From Dechloromonas sp. ZY10 (GTDB lineage: Bacteria > Pseudomonadota > Gammaproteobacteria > Burkholderiales > Rhodocyclaceae), in contig NZ_CP144212.1 of assembly GCF_041378895.1 (NCBI RefSeq), forward strand, positions 461,001-525,000: a DNA stretch of 64,000 bases, written 5' to 3'. Each line of letters opens with the position of its first letter. Within the stretch, counting starts at the first letter, position 1. Both the position numbers and the translations under genes were made by a program. Under the pieces are notes generated by a model. The model did no database searches. It had not been told where the DNA came from and worked only from the letters and a program-made list of their open reading frames with translations. This document shows positions 17,699 through 28,278 of the stretch, in pieces.

Positions 17699-17742
17699 TT
17701 TTTCGGCTCTTTTCACGGTCGACCGTAAAAATTGCCGAAAAA
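17699..17742. terminator. palindromic element with CACGGTCGACCGT core and mirrored arms
   Basis: The core (17714-17727) is centred at 17720.5. Arms TTTTTCGGC (17699-17707) and GCCGAAAAA (17734-17742) are placed exactly symmetrically around that centre. The whole can fold as one long hairpin ending in an A/T-rich base. It begins 2 bp beyond the yacG stop and lies between yacG and rnpB, so a terminator role fits. Confidence 0.7.
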
Positions 17743-17786
17743 GGGCCTGTTTCGCATTTAATTGGCCTGCCTGGCGCCCGGCCACG

Positions 17787-17792
17787 TATAAT
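17787..17792 (+). promoter_or_regulatory. -10 box of the rnpB promoter
   Basis: A perfect TATAAT hexamer lies 7-8 bp upstream of the expected 5' end of RNase P RNA. The -35 region is weak (TTGGCC at 17762-17767, 19 bp spacing). Confidence 0.7.
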
Positions 17793-17798
17793 CCGCGC

Positions 17799-18185
17799 CG
17801 GAAAGTCGGCCGGGCAATCGCTGGATGCGCAAGCATCGGGAGGAAAGTCCGGGCTCCATTGGGCAGGATGCCAGCTAACGGCTGGGCGCTATACGCCGCA
17901 AGGCCAAGGCGACGGAAAGTGCAACAGAGAGTAGACCGCCGATGGCCTCGCAAGAGGATCAGGTAAGGGTGAAACGGCGAGGTAAGAGCTCACCGCGGAC
18001 GTGGTAACACGGACGGCACGGTAAACCCCATCCGGAGCAAGACCAAATAGGGAAGCATCAGGCGTGGCCCGCGCTGCTTCCGGGTAGGTTGCTTGAGCCC
18101 GTCGGTGACGGCGGGCCTAGAGGAATGATTGCCGCACGCCGCAAGGCGGGCACAGAACCCGGCTTACAGGCCGGCTTTCCACTCT
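17799..18185 (+). ncRNA. rnpB: RNase P RNA, bacterial type A
   Basis: Catalytic RNA of ribonuclease P, which trims the 5' ends of tRNA precursors. Diagnostic segments include GAGGAAAGTCCGGGCTCC near the 5' end, the AGAGTAGACCGCCGATGGCC region, GGTAAGGGTGAAACGG, CGGTAAACCCC, AAGACCAAATAGGGAAGC and the 3' AGAGGAATGATTGCC block, ending with the GGCTTACAGGCCGGC tail. Length of about 387 nt is normal for type A. The 5' end is placed from the -10 box; either end could be off by a few bases. Confidence 0.95.
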
Positions 18186-18194
18186 TTTCCCGGC

Positions 18195-19415
18195 TCAGAA
18201 CAATTCGACGGCGTCGCCGGCGGCGGCCTGGCTCTTGCTGACCGAGCCGACTGCAGCCTGGCGGGCGTGAGATTCGGCCAGCAGTTCCTGCAGTTTTTGG
18301 CTGCGGTTGCGGAAGCGACGCAGGCCGTCGCTTTCCTGCTGGTCGTTGTAGAGGTCAAGGAAGCCCTGCAGGAACTCGCCGGCATTCTCGGTCTTGCGCC
18401 CGATGCGGTCCATCATCTGGGTCACGACATCCTCGAATTGCATGGCCAGCACGCCTTCCTGGGTCAGTTGCTGGATTTTTTCGGTGATTTCGGTGACGCT
18501 GCGCGACTGTTCGCGGGCAGTCGCCGTCAGTCCCTGCATTTCCTGGCCGAGGCTGGCCAGCGTTTCGCGTGAGCGGTCGGCGATGCTCATGTCCATATTC
18601 GAGGCCTGTTCGACGCGGACGCTGGTTTCTTCGAGCGAATGCAGGATGCCATCGAGAATCTGCCGGACTTCGGCGTTGACCGTGCCAGTATGGGCCGCCA
18701 GCTTGCGGACTTCGTCGGCGACGACGGCAAAGCCGCGCCCGGCTTCGCCGGCCCGGGCAGCCTCGATCGCTGCATTGAGGGCGAGCAGGTCGGTCTGCTT
18801 GGTGATGTCGCTGATGTCGTTGAGTGCCTTGGTGATCAGATTGACTTGCGAACTCATGGCGCTGAAACTGCTAGCGACGCATTGGCTGGAGGTTCGCACC
18901 TCCTGCATCTTTCCGACGAATTCCTGGATCAGGCTGTTGGTTTCGTCAAAAAAGCGTTGCAGTCCGGCCTGGCCCTGGCGGCCTTCTTCGTTGCTGCCGG
19001 TCATGGCCAGCAGTTCGTCGATCAGGGTCTTCAGCATTTGGCGCTGGCCGGAGGATTCGGATTCGAGTCCGGTCAGGCTGCCGTAGAGGCGGCTGGTCGA
19101 TTCGCGGATGACATTCTGGGCATCGCTCATTTCCCGGCCAAGGCTGGAAAACTGGGTGCCGGCAAAGTCCATCGCCTGGCTGGAGAGATTCTGGTATTCG
19201 CCCATCGCCTGCGTCAGTTCGTGCATGTAGGCTTTTTGTCTTTGCTTCCAGCGACCGCGCTCGCGGCGGCCAAAGGCAAGCGCACAGACCAGTGGCAATG
19301 CCGGGAGCAACAGCAGGTGCGGCGAGATTCCGCGATCGATGAAAATGGCAGCCAGCCAGATCGACAGCGTGGCAGCGATGGCCAACCAGGCCAGAATGTC
19401 ATCCAGGCGTTTCAT
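18195..19415 (-). CDS. methyl-accepting chemotaxis protein lacking a periplasmic domain
   Basis: 406 aa from ATG 19415 (an ATG at 19448 would add 11 residues; neither has a strong ribosome site). Two closely spaced hydrophobic stretches ([15 protein letters not shown] and [16 protein letters not shown]) form a membrane hairpin with almost no external loop. The rest is cytoplasmic: a linker, then the signalling domain with [21 protein letters not shown] and [18 protein letters not shown]. There is no pentapeptide tail. Such receptors probably sense an internal or membrane-linked cue. The gene converges on rnpB, with only 9 bp between the RNA end and its stop. Confidence 0.88.
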   Translation of the reverse strand: MKRLDDILAWLAIAATLSIWLAAIFIDRGISPHLLLLPALPLVCALAFGRRERGRWKQRQKAYMHELTQAMGEYQNLSSQAMDFAGTQFSSLGREMSDAQNVIRESTSRLYGSLTGLESESSGQRQMLKTLIDELLAMTGSNEEGRQGQAGLQRFFDETNSLIQEFVGKMQEVRTSSQCVASSFSAMSSQVNLITKALNDISDITKQTDLLALNAAIEAARAGEAGRGFAVVADEVRKLAAHTGTVNAEVRQILDGILHSLEETSVRVEQASNMDMSIADRSRETLASLGQEMQGLTATAREQSRSVTEITEKIQQLTQEGVLAMQFEDVVTQMMDRIGRKTENAGEFLQGFLDLYNDQQESDGLRRFRNRSQKLQELLAESHARQAAVGSVSKSQAAAGDAVELF

Positions 19416-19528
19416 GCAGGCACGCGGTAAAGGGAGCGAGAGCGGCATTGTAATGGATGGACATAATTCAATCGATATATTTCTTTTGTGATAAGCGCTC
19501 CCGGTCGGCGAGCAGCTAAAATTGCCGA

Positions 19529-20686
19529 ATGATGGGAAATACACGGCTAATGGATAAAGTGATTGCATGGAATGTCGGCGCTGGGCAGTTGTCTGCGCGC
19601 TGGCGTTCCGAGGCTGGTTTGCCGCCGCCGGCGAGCCTGGAGCAGGTTGACGACACCCTCTCGGCAGATGCTGCCTGGCGTCTGCTGGCTGCCGGCCAGG
19701 CCCTGCTCTGGCGTGGCGATTGGGTCAATGCCCGGCATCTGCTGCAGGCCCTGGCGCGCCGGGCCGAGCGCCGGATCAACCGGCCGGGCAAGGTGCCGGC
19801 GACAGCTGCCGAGGCCTTTGCCGCGCACCGGATGCGCCAGGGCGAGCGGGCTGGCCTGCTGGCCCGATTGCTGGTTGAGGTTGGTGGTGATTACCGGGTA
19901 CCGCTGCGGCGCGCCCAGAATGTGGTTGAGCCTTGCTGCGCCGCCTGGGGGGAGCCGGACGGCGAGGCCTCGCTGGTCTCCTTGCGTGAGTTGCTGGCGT
20001 TGATCAGTGCCCACGAATGGCGCAAGAAAGGGGTTTTCGTCAGCGCCGTTGGTGGACGCATCCATCCTCATTACGGTGTTTTTTCGCCGGTACGCGGCGA
20101 GTATGTCGAACTGGTTGCCCGGGCACCGTTGCCGTGCCCACCGGCAGACTGTCTGGCTTTTGATGTCGGGACCGGTTCCGGCGTGTTGGCCGCCGTTCTG
20201 GCTCGACGCGGTGTTGGGCGGGTGGTAGCCACCGATCTGGCACCCCGGGCGCTCGCCTGTGCCGGCGAGAATCTCGCTCGGCTGGGGCTGGCGGCCCGGG
20301 TCGAGTGTTGCCTGGCTGACCTGTTTCCTGCTGGGGAGGCGGATCTGGTGGTCTGCAATCCACCATGGTTGCCGGCGCAGCCGACCTCGCCGGTGGAATA
20401 TGCGGTGTACGACCCGGATTCGCGCATGCTGCGCGGTTTTCTTGCCGGACTGGCTGCACATTTGCGCCAGAACGGCGAAGGCTGGCTGATCCTTTCCGAC
20501 CTGGCCGAACACCTCGGCTTGCGTTCGCGTCAGGAGTTGCTCGACTGGATCGCTGCGGCCGGGCTGACGGTGAGCGAACGCCTGGATACACGTCCGCAAC
20601 ACCCTAAAAGTCGAGCCGCAGACGATCCTTTGCATGCCGCTCGGGCCGCCGAAATCACCTCGCTGTGGCGTTTGCGGCGGGCCTGA
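19529..20686 (+). CDS. class I SAM-dependent methyltransferase (PrmC/MTS-like)
   Basis: 385 aa. The C-terminal half holds the Rossmann methyltransferase fold: motif [16 protein letters not shown] (~210-225), an acidic residue after it ([11 protein letters not shown]) and the catalytic-type VVCNPPWLP (~275-285). NPPW/Y motifs occur in enzymes that methylate exocyclic amino nitrogens (adenine N6, guanine N2, glutamine N5). The N-terminal ~190 residues are specific to this protein. The substrate is not predictable. The gene runs divergently from the chemoreceptor and convergently with the next gene. Confidence 0.8.
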   Translation: MMGNTRLMDKVIAWNVGAGQLSARWRSEAGLPPPASLEQVDDTLSADAAWRLLAAGQALLWRGDWVNARHLLQALARRAERRINRPGKVPATAAEAFAAHRMRQGERAGLLARLLVEVGGDYRVPLRRAQNVVEPCCAAWGEPDGEASLVSLRELLALISAHEWRKKGVFVSAVGGRIHPHYGVFSPVRGEYVELVARAPLPCPPADCLAFDVGTGSGVLAAVLARRGVGRVVATDLAPRALACAGENLARLGLAARVECCLADLFPAGEADLVVCNPPWLPAQPTSPVEYAVYDPDSRMLRGFLAGLAAHLRQNGEGWLILSDLAEHLGLRSRQELLDWIAAAGLTVSERLDTRPQHPKSRAADDPLHAARAAEITSLWRLRRA

Positions 20687-20701
20687 GAGAGACGCGATGA
20701 T

Positions 20702-20715
20702 TACGGTCGACCGTG
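20702..20715. repeat. CACGGTCGACCGTG-type palindrome between convergent genes
   Basis: TACGGTCGACCGTG, one mismatch from the consensus. It lies in the 48 bp between the stop codons of two convergent genes, next to a T6 run at 20727-20732, a position fit for a shared terminator. Confidence 0.7.
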
Positions 20716-20734
20716 CGAGTCGGCCGTTTTTTCG

Positions 20735-22099
20735 TCAGCCGTTGCTATGTCGTGTCGCCAGCCAGTGACGCAGCAGTTCGCGGCGTGAAGGCGAGATTTG
20801 CGCACAGGCTTGGCCGAGGTGGTCGACGAGCGGGGCGGGAATATGAGCCAGGAAATCCTGTGGCGTCAGGGTGCCGGCAAACATCTCGCGGGCCGCGACC
20901 AGAATGCGTCGGCTGGCGGCATCGCCCAGTGCGGCGTAGACGTAGGCGCTGAGTGGCGAGGCGGTCAGGTCGTTTTGTGATTCGCGGGCGCGTCCATGCT
21001 GCAGTACGCGGAGCAGCCCGGGGTTGAGGTCGGCGGCAGCCGGCAGTTCCGGCAGCAAATCCTCGGCCCGTAGCGGCGGACCATCGCTGCCGCGCAGGTC
21101 GCCGAGCAGCATCGAGATCGGGCAGTCACCGCCGGTCAGTTGGGCAAAAGCCTCGACAATACTGATCGAGAGCAACTTGCAGCCGAGATAGGCGCAGGCA
21201 AAATCGAGATTGCGGCCGGCGGCCTGCACCTGTGCCGCATATTCGCCTGCCTCGGGGCGGACGCCGTCGCGGTGGAAGATGTACTCTGGCTTGAGTGTAC
21301 GCAGGAAGCCTTCCATGCGGGCCAGTGCCTGGCGGTAGTCGCGGATCGAATAAACGCCGGATTCAACCTGTGGTGCGTTGGACTCCTCAATCAGCAGCCA
21401 GGTATTGGCCAGAAATTGTGCCGGATCGGGTTCGGCAAAGCCGGCGACGTCGCGGTTGGCCATATCGATGGCATCGGCAACCATCCGTTCAAGTTCCCCC
21501 TCGTCGGCGCCGCAGGCAAAATCGCGATTGCTCTGGCGCAGGCGGAGCCAGAGTCGCTCCGACAGTTCGCGGCCATGGGCATCCGGGCCGCGAAACGGAA
21601 TCGTCGCTTCGATGCAGGCAACGATTGCCAACAGCTCGCGCGGCGGCAGTTCGTCGTGCAGCAGGCGAACTGCCGCAACCGCGCTGAGAAACTCGTTCTG
21701 GCCGGCATAGGGTGACAAGGTCTGGCCTCCGGCAAAGCCAAAGACTTCAGCGCACAGGCGTAGTTGCCAGTCATTGCGATCAATCAGGCGCAGACTCAGT
21801 TGGCCGTTATCGACGCGGGCGACGCGGCGTAGTTCGTGGTCGAGCAGAGTCGGAAAGCCGCCGTCGAGCTGGTAATAGACCAGGTCATGAAACAGTGTTG
21901 CCAAGGTTTGGCGGGCATTCATCCCGGGAACCATGGCAAATAGATGTTGCGACGAGTGATAAACCCGGCGTCGATGGTCCATCGAGCGTTGTACCAGCAT
22001 CGCCAGTTGTTCGGCGCGTGGCATCTCGACCGGTTGCCCCAGTTGCTCGAAGGCATCGGCAAACAGCTGGATCAGACGATTGATGGCGGCAAGGGACAT
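20735..22099 (-). CDS. uncharacterised protein with an HD-like metal motif
   Basis: 454 aa from ATG 22099, which has GGGAG just upstream; 11 further upstream codons are rejected. I do not recognise a named family. Near residues 45-80 the pattern VYHSSQHLFAMV followed by LATLFHDLVYYQLDGGF places a His-rich stretch and an HD pair as in HD-domain phosphohydrolases. The remainder is alpha-helical by composition, with no signal peptide or membrane segment. A metal-dependent hydrolase is possible but unproven. It has no operon partner. Confidence 0.65.
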   Translation of the reverse strand: MSLAAINRLIQLFADAFEQLGQPVEMPRAEQLAMLVQRSMDHRRRVYHSSQHLFAMVPGMNARQTLATLFHDLVYYQLDGGFPTLLDHELRRVARVDNGQLSLRLIDRNDWQLRLCAEVFGFAGGQTLSPYAGQNEFLSAVAAVRLLHDELPPRELLAIVACIEATIPFRGPDAHGRELSERLWLRLRQSNRDFACGADEGELERMVADAIDMANRDVAGFAEPDPAQFLANTWLLIEESNAPQVESGVYSIRDYRQALARMEGFLRTLKPEYIFHRDGVRPEAGEYAAQVQAAGRNLDFACAYLGCKLLSISIVEAFAQLTGGDCPISMLLGDLRGSDGPPLRAEDLLPELPAAADLNPGLLRVLQHGRARESQNDLTASPLSAYVYAALGDAASRRILVAAREMFAGTLTPQDFLAHIPAPLVDHLGQACAQISPSRRELLRHWLATRHSNG

Positions 22100-22183
22100 G
22101 GCGGGTCTCCCGGTGAGAAAAAGGCCACGCACAGGTGGCTGTGGCCATTATAGGCGCAGCCGGGTCGCCGGCTTGCAGTCGGC

Positions 22184-22217
22184 AAAACGGGGATCACATC
22201 GCTGTGACCCCCGTTTT
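22184..22217 (-). terminator. intrinsic terminator after the tRNA
   Basis: AAAACGGGG (22184-22192) pairs with CCCCGTTTT (22209-22217) around an inner GATCACA/TGTGACC stem. Read on the minus strand it follows the tRNA by a few bases and ends in a T-run. Confidence 0.8.
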
Positions 22218-22218
22218 C

Positions 22219-22295
22219 TGGTAGGACCGGTGGGGCTCGAACCCACGACCAAAGGATTATGAGTCCTCTGCTCTGACCGACTGAGCTACAGTCCC
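22219..22295 (-). tRNA. tRNA with CAT anticodon (elongator Met or Ile2)
   Basis: Minus-strand cloverleaf of 77 nt including an encoded CCA. The D arm is GCTCAGTCGGTCAGAGC, the anticodon stem-loop GAGGACTCATAATCCTT has anticodon CAT, and the T arm is GTGGGTTCGAGCCCCAC. It is not the initiator tRNA, because its first acceptor pair is G-U instead of the C-A mismatch. Whether it is elongator Met or the lysidine-modified Ile2 tRNA cannot be settled by eye. It lies just downstream of rpoD. Confidence 0.93.
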
Positions 22296-22319
22296 GAAAG
22301 CGGCTGCTGACCGTGCGGC

Positions 22320-24299
<1,980 letters not shown>

Positions 24300-24391
24300 G
24301 AACACGATCCGTAGAATTGGAGAAAACCATAAATTTTACCACAGCTTAGCGCTGTTTTTGTGGCGATGCTGCGGTGCAAGATCGGCGGCGT

Positions 24392-26134
24392 TCAGCCTTT
24401 TTTGGCCTGCGCCGCCAGTAGTGCAACATAGGCCTGTTTTTCCTCCGCCGACAGCCCGGCGACACCAAAGCGCTGGGCCTTGGTCTGCAGTTCGGCGAAG
24501 GCCAGCCGGTGTTGCCCTTGGCTGAGTTTGTCGAGGCAGGCGGCAAATTCCGTTTCTGCCTCGTCTTCGTCAAGCGGCAGGGCCAGGAGTTCCGCCGCCA
24601 GGGCTTCGATCTGCGCTTCCTCGGGCTGGCCGCGCAGACGCTCGCGCAGGGCCGGGTAGCTGATTTCGCCGTGGCTCTCGTTTACCGTCCGGATTAGGCT
24701 GAGCAGTGCCGGGCGCTCACTGCCTTCGGGAATCTGCGCCGGATCGATCTGGCGGGCCAGAGTCGGGCGGTGCAGCAGCAGCCGCAGCAGGCTGCGCAGC
24801 AGCGATGGGGCGGTGCGTTTTGGGCGCGGCGGTGCCGGTGGGGCGTAGGATTTGAGTTCGCACAGGCGCTCGACCTCCTGCTGGGCGAAGCCGCTGGCCT
24901 CGGCCAGGCGCTTGACCAGTTGTAGGCGGAGCAGCGGCGTCGGCAGTTTGAGCAGCAGCGGCTTGGCTTCGTGGATCAGCTGGGCGCGGCCCTCGGCGCT
25001 GGTCAGGTCGCAGCGGTTGGCGAGTTCGCGCAGCATGAAGTCGGACAGCGGCGTTGCCTGTGCCACCAGTCGGTCGAACGACTCCTTGCCAAAACGGCGG
25101 ATGTAGCTATCGGGATCTTCGTCCTGGGGCAGGAAAACGAAGCCGATCCGCTTGTTGTCGGCCAGGGCTTCGAGCGCGTTTTCCAGTGCCCGCCAGCCGG
25201 CCTTGCGGCCGGCGTTGTCGCCGTCGAAGCAGAAGACAATGCGGTCGACCTGGCGCAGCAGTTTCTGTACGTGGGTTGCGGTGGTTGCCGTGCCGAGGGT
25301 GGCGACTGCGTTGCCGACGCCGTTCTGGGCCAGCGCGATGACATCCATGTAGCCTTCAGTGACGATCGCGGTATCGGTTTCGCGCAGGGCCTGGCGGGCC
25401 TGCGGCAGGCCGAACAGTTCGCGACCTTTTTCGAAAAGCGGGGTTTCCGGCGAATTCAGGTACTTGGGGCCGTCCTTGTCGCTTTGCTGCTCGATGATCC
25501 GGCCGCCGAAGGCGATGATGTCGCCCTTGGCGTTGATGATCGGAATCATCAGGCGGTCGCGGAAACGGTCATAGCGGCGGCCGTTGTCGTTGTCGATGAC
25601 CAGTCCCGCCTCTTTGAGTGCTTCACCGTCGTAGTCGGGGAAGATGCTTTTCAGGTTGTTCCAGCCATCAGGTGCGTAGCCCATGCCGTAACGGGCGGCG
25701 ATCTCGCCGCTCAGGCCGCGTTTCTTGCAGTACTCGATGGCGCGCGGTGAGCGTTTCAGTTGTTCCTTGTAGTACTGCGCAGCGCGGGCCATGATTTCGA
25801 TCAGGCTGCGGGTGCGGCCTTGTTGCTGCGGCGAATAGTCCTTGTCGTCGGGCACTTGCACCCCGGCGCGGCCGGCGAGTTCGCGCACTGCGTCAATGAA
25901 GCCCATGCCCTGGTATTCCATGACAAAGCCGATGGCTGTGCCGTGGGCGCCGCAACTGAAGCAGTGGTAGAACTGCTTGCTCGGGCTGACCGAGAATGAG
26001 GGCGATTTTTCGCTATGAAAGGGGCAGCAGGCGAAGTAATTCGCCCCCGATTTCTTCAGCGGCACGTAGCTGTCGATCAGGTCGACGATGTCGACCCGGG
26101 CGAGCAAATCCTGGATGAAGGATTCGGGGATCAT
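24392..26134 (-). CDS. dnaG: DNA primase DnaG
   Basis: 580 aa from ATG 26134. It synthesises RNA primers at the replication fork. The N-terminal zinc finger is intact (CPFHSEKSPSF, then HCFSCGAHG). The TOPRIM catalytic core follows, with AIVTEGYMDVIALAQNG and FCFDGDNAGRKAGWRALE. The C-terminal ~150 residues form the DnaB-interaction domain. Length is normal. It lies 92 bp upstream of rpoD on the same strand. Confidence 0.98.
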   Translation of the reverse strand: MIPESFIQDLLARVDIVDLIDSYVPLKKSGANYFACCPFHSEKSPSFSVSPSKQFYHCFSCGAHGTAIGFVMEYQGMGFIDAVRELAGRAGVQVPDDKDYSPQQQGRTRSLIEIMARAAQYYKEQLKRSPRAIEYCKKRGLSGEIAARYGMGYAPDGWNNLKSIFPDYDGEALKEAGLVIDNDNGRRYDRFRDRLMIPIINAKGDIIAFGGRIIEQQSDKDGPKYLNSPETPLFEKGRELFGLPQARQALRETDTAIVTEGYMDVIALAQNGVGNAVATLGTATTATHVQKLLRQVDRIVFCFDGDNAGRKAGWRALENALEALADNKRIGFVFLPQDEDPDSYIRRFGKESFDRLVAQATPLSDFMLRELANRCDLTSAEGRAQLIHEAKPLLLKLPTPLLRLQLVKRLAEASGFAQQEVERLCELKSYAPPAPPRPKRTAPSLLRSLLRLLLHRPTLARQIDPAQIPEGSERPALLSLIRTVNESHGEISYPALRERLRGQPEEAQIEALAAELLALPLDEDEAETEFAACLDKLSQGQHRLAFAELQTKAQRFGVAGLSAEEKQAYVALLAAQAKKG

Positions 26135-26197
26135 TGTTCTGGGGTTCTGTCCGCGGGAACGGGGGGCAAGGGCTCCCGTTCCCAAGGGTCTGGGCTG

Positions 26198-26641
26198 TTA
26201 ACCCAGTGCTGCCTTGACCTGTTTTGAGACCTCGGCCATGTCGGCCTTGCCGGCCAGCAGCGGCTTGAGGGCAGTCATCAGCTTGCCCATGTCGGCGGGG
26301 CCGGCGGCGCCGGTTTCGGCCTTGGCGGCGGCAACTGCAGCGGCGATCTCCTCGCTGCTCATTTTTTCGGGCAGATAGGCGGAAAGGACGGTGATTTCAG
26401 CCTTTTCGACATCAGCCAGATCCTGACGGCCGGCGGCTTCGTATTGGCTGACCGAGTCCTTGCGCTGCTTGACCAGCTTCTCGATCACGGCGTTAACAGC
26501 GGTGTCGTCGAGTTCGATGCGCTCATCGACTTCCTTCTGCTTGATTGCGGCCAGCAGCAGGCGGATGGTGGCAAGGCGGCCGGTTTCCTTGGCCTTCATG
26601 GCGGCCTTCATGTCGTCGGTAATGCGAGCTTTGAGAGTCAT
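26198..26641 (-). CDS. GatB/YqeY domain protein
   Basis: 147 aa from ATG 26641. It is the free-standing YqeY domain found as the tail of GatB amidotransferase subunits. The sequence reads MTLKARITDDMKAAMKAKE, LATIRLLLAAIKQKEVDER and GAAGPADMGKLMTALKPLLAGKADM, all hallmarks of the family. Its cellular role is uncertain, but it is usually encoded between rpsU and dnaG, as here. A 12-copy heptamer repeat begins 26 bp upstream of the start codon, so changes in copy number would alter its leader. Confidence 0.95.
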   Translation of the reverse strand: MTLKARITDDMKAAMKAKETGRLATIRLLLAAIKQKEVDERIELDDTAVNAVIEKLVKQRKDSVSQYEAAGRQDLADVEKAEITVLSAYLPEKMSSEEIAAAVAAAKAETGAAGPADMGKLMTALKPLLAGKADMAEVSKQVKAALG

Positions 26642-26666
26642 GGTCGGGCGGTGAGCGGTGGTGGCA

Positions 26667-26750
26667 GGATCAAGGATCAAGGATCAAGGATCAAGGATCA
26701 AGGATCAAGGATCAAGGATCAAGGATCAAGGATCAAGGATCAAGGATCAA
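26667..26750. repeat. tandem heptamer array, 12 perfect copies of GGATCAA
   Basis: 84 bp made of 12 uninterrupted GGATCAA units. It lies in the interval between rpsU and yqeY, upstream of yqeY on the minus strand. Seven is not a multiple of three, and perfect short arrays of this length change size by slipped-strand mispairing. Confidence 0.97.
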
Positions 26751-26770
26751 GAGGGGGCAGTGGCTTTAAG

Positions 26771-26806
26771 AAAAAAAGCCGCCGGCTGGTGAGCGGGCGG
26801 CCTTTT
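26771..26806 (-). terminator. intrinsic terminator after rpsU
   Basis: AAAAGGCCGCC and GGCGGCTTTTTTT on the minus strand form a strong hairpin with A/T flanks, 18 bp beyond the rpsU stop. It lies before the heptamer array, so yqeY needs read-through or its own promoter. Confidence 0.85.
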
Positions 26807-26823
26807 GGTGACGAAGCGTAGGA

Positions 26824-27036
26824 TTAGTACAGTTTCGGCGGGAGGGTCAGGCTACGGAGGCGCTTGAGAGTGCGCTTCACGGCAGCGGCAGCCTTGCGCT
26901 TGCGCTCGGCGGTGGGCTTTTCGTAAAACTCACGGGCGCGCAGCTCGGTCAGCAGACCGGTCTTTTCAACGGTGCGCTTGAAGCGACGCATGGCCACTTC
27001 GAACGGCTCGTTTTCTTTGACGCGAATGTTCGGCAT
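26824..27036 (-). CDS. rpsU: 30S ribosomal protein bS21
   Basis: 70 aa, very basic, with the family start [21 protein letters not shown] and the Arg/Lys-rich tail. It helps mRNA recognition by the small subunit. The ATG has an excellent AAGGAGGTG ribosome site (27044-27054). The typical C-terminal extension of betaproteobacterial S21 ([11 protein letters not shown]) is present. Confidence 0.98.
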   Translation of the reverse strand: MPNIRVKENEPFEVAMRRFKRTVEKTGLLTELRAREFYEKPTAERKRKAAAAVKRTLKRLRSLTLPPKLY

Positions 27037-27200
27037 TTATTTTCACCTCCTTCCTGGGTTGCGCCTGCGGCTGGGCCAGTCATCACCAATGATCTGGCGC
27101 CGGGTTTGGGCAGTGCGCACAATTTTTGTTCCACGAAATCGCGGAAAGCCGAGCAGTATATTGAAAAACCCTTGTTCTTCCAAGTGTTAAAATGTGCGCC

Positions 27201-28223
27201 ATGCTGATCCTAGGTATTGAATCCTCCTGCGACGAAACCGGTATTGCGCTCTACGACAGCGCTGCCGGCCTCCTCTCGCACGCCCTGCATTCGCAGGTGG
27301 CGATGCACGCCGAGTACGGTGGCGTGGTTCCCGAACTGGCTTCGCGCGATCACGTGCGGCGGGTGGTGCCGCTGCTACGGTCGACCCTCGAAAAAGCGCA
27401 AAAATCGCTGGCCGACATCGATGCTGTTGCCTATACCCGTGGTCCCGGCCTTTCCGGCGCGCTGCTCGTTGGCTCGGCCTTTGCCGAGGCACTGGCGCTG
27501 GCGCTCGACAAGCCGACGATTCCGGTGCATCACCTCGAAGGGCATCTGTTGTCGCCGCTGCTCTCGGCTGATCCGCCGACCTTTCCTTTTGTCGCCCTGC
27601 TGGTTTCAGGTGGCCACACGCAATTGATGCAGGTGACCGGCGTCGGTGAATACACCTTGCTCGGCGAAACCCTCGACGACGCCGCCGGCGAAGCCTTTGA
27701 CAAATCGGCCAAACTGCTCGGCTTGCCGTATCCCGGCGGTGCCCTGCTCTCGAAACTGGCTGAGCAAGGGCGGCCGGGCGTGTATGAGTTGCCGCGCCCG
27801 ATGCTGCATTCCGGCGACCTCAATTTCAGCTTCTCCGGTCTGAAGACGGCGGTGCTGACCCTGGTCCGCGAACAGGGCGAGCACCTTGCTGATGAATTCA
27901 AGGCCGATGCGGCACGGGCGTTTCAGGAAGCCATCGTCGAGGTGCTGGCGAAAAAGGCGCTGAAGGCGCTCAAGCAGACCGGCCTGAAACAGTTGGTGGT
28001 GGCCGGCGGCGTCGGCGCCAACAAACAGTTGCGCGCCACCCTTGACGACGAAGCACGGCGCAAGCGCTTCCGCGTCTATTACCCGGAACTGGAGTTCTGT
28101 ACCGACAACGGGGCGATGATCGCGCTCGCCGGCTGTTTGCGCCTGCAGTCCGGCACGCCGAGCAAGCCGGCCGGCGAGTTCGCCGTGCTGCCGCGCTGGC
28201 CGCTGATGCAGATCGCCGGCTGA
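27201..28223 (+). CDS. tsaD: tRNA N6-adenosine threonylcarbamoyltransferase TsaD
   Basis: 340 aa from ATG 27201 (an ATG at 27192 would add three residues). With TsaB and TsaE it transfers threonylcarbamoyl to A37 of ANN-decoding tRNAs. The ASKHA-fold signatures are clear: [17 protein letters not shown], the metal-binding [15 protein letters not shown] [47 protein letters not shown] and [13 protein letters not shown]. It is divergent from rpsU, the usual arrangement. A TAAAAT at 27188-27193 could be its -10 box. Confidence 0.97.
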   Translation: MLILGIESSCDETGIALYDSAAGLLSHALHSQVAMHAEYGGVVPELASRDHVRRVVPLLRSTLEKAQKSLADIDAVAYTRGPGLSGALLVGSAFAEALALALDKPTIPVHHLEGHLLSPLLSADPPTFPFVALLVSGGHTQLMQVTGVGEYTLLGETLDDAAGEAFDKSAKLLGLPYPGGALLSKLAEQGRPGVYELPRPMLHSGDLNFSFSGLKTAVLTLVREQGEHLADEFKADAARAFQEAIVEVLAKKALKALKQTGLKQLVVAGGVGANKQLRATLDDEARRKRFRVYYPELEFCTDNGAMIALAGCLRLQSGTPSKPAGEFAVLPRWPLMQIAG

Positions 28224-28278
28224 GCGGCGCGGCGACTGTTGCCCGCTTGCGGCAACCCGTGGTCGCGGTCAGTGTCGG

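Noticed and set aside
26444-26821. Open frame with repeated IKDQGSR units across the heptamer array
   Set aside because: The repeat peptide is the automatic translation of the 7 bp array; the rest of the frame is antisense to yqeY.
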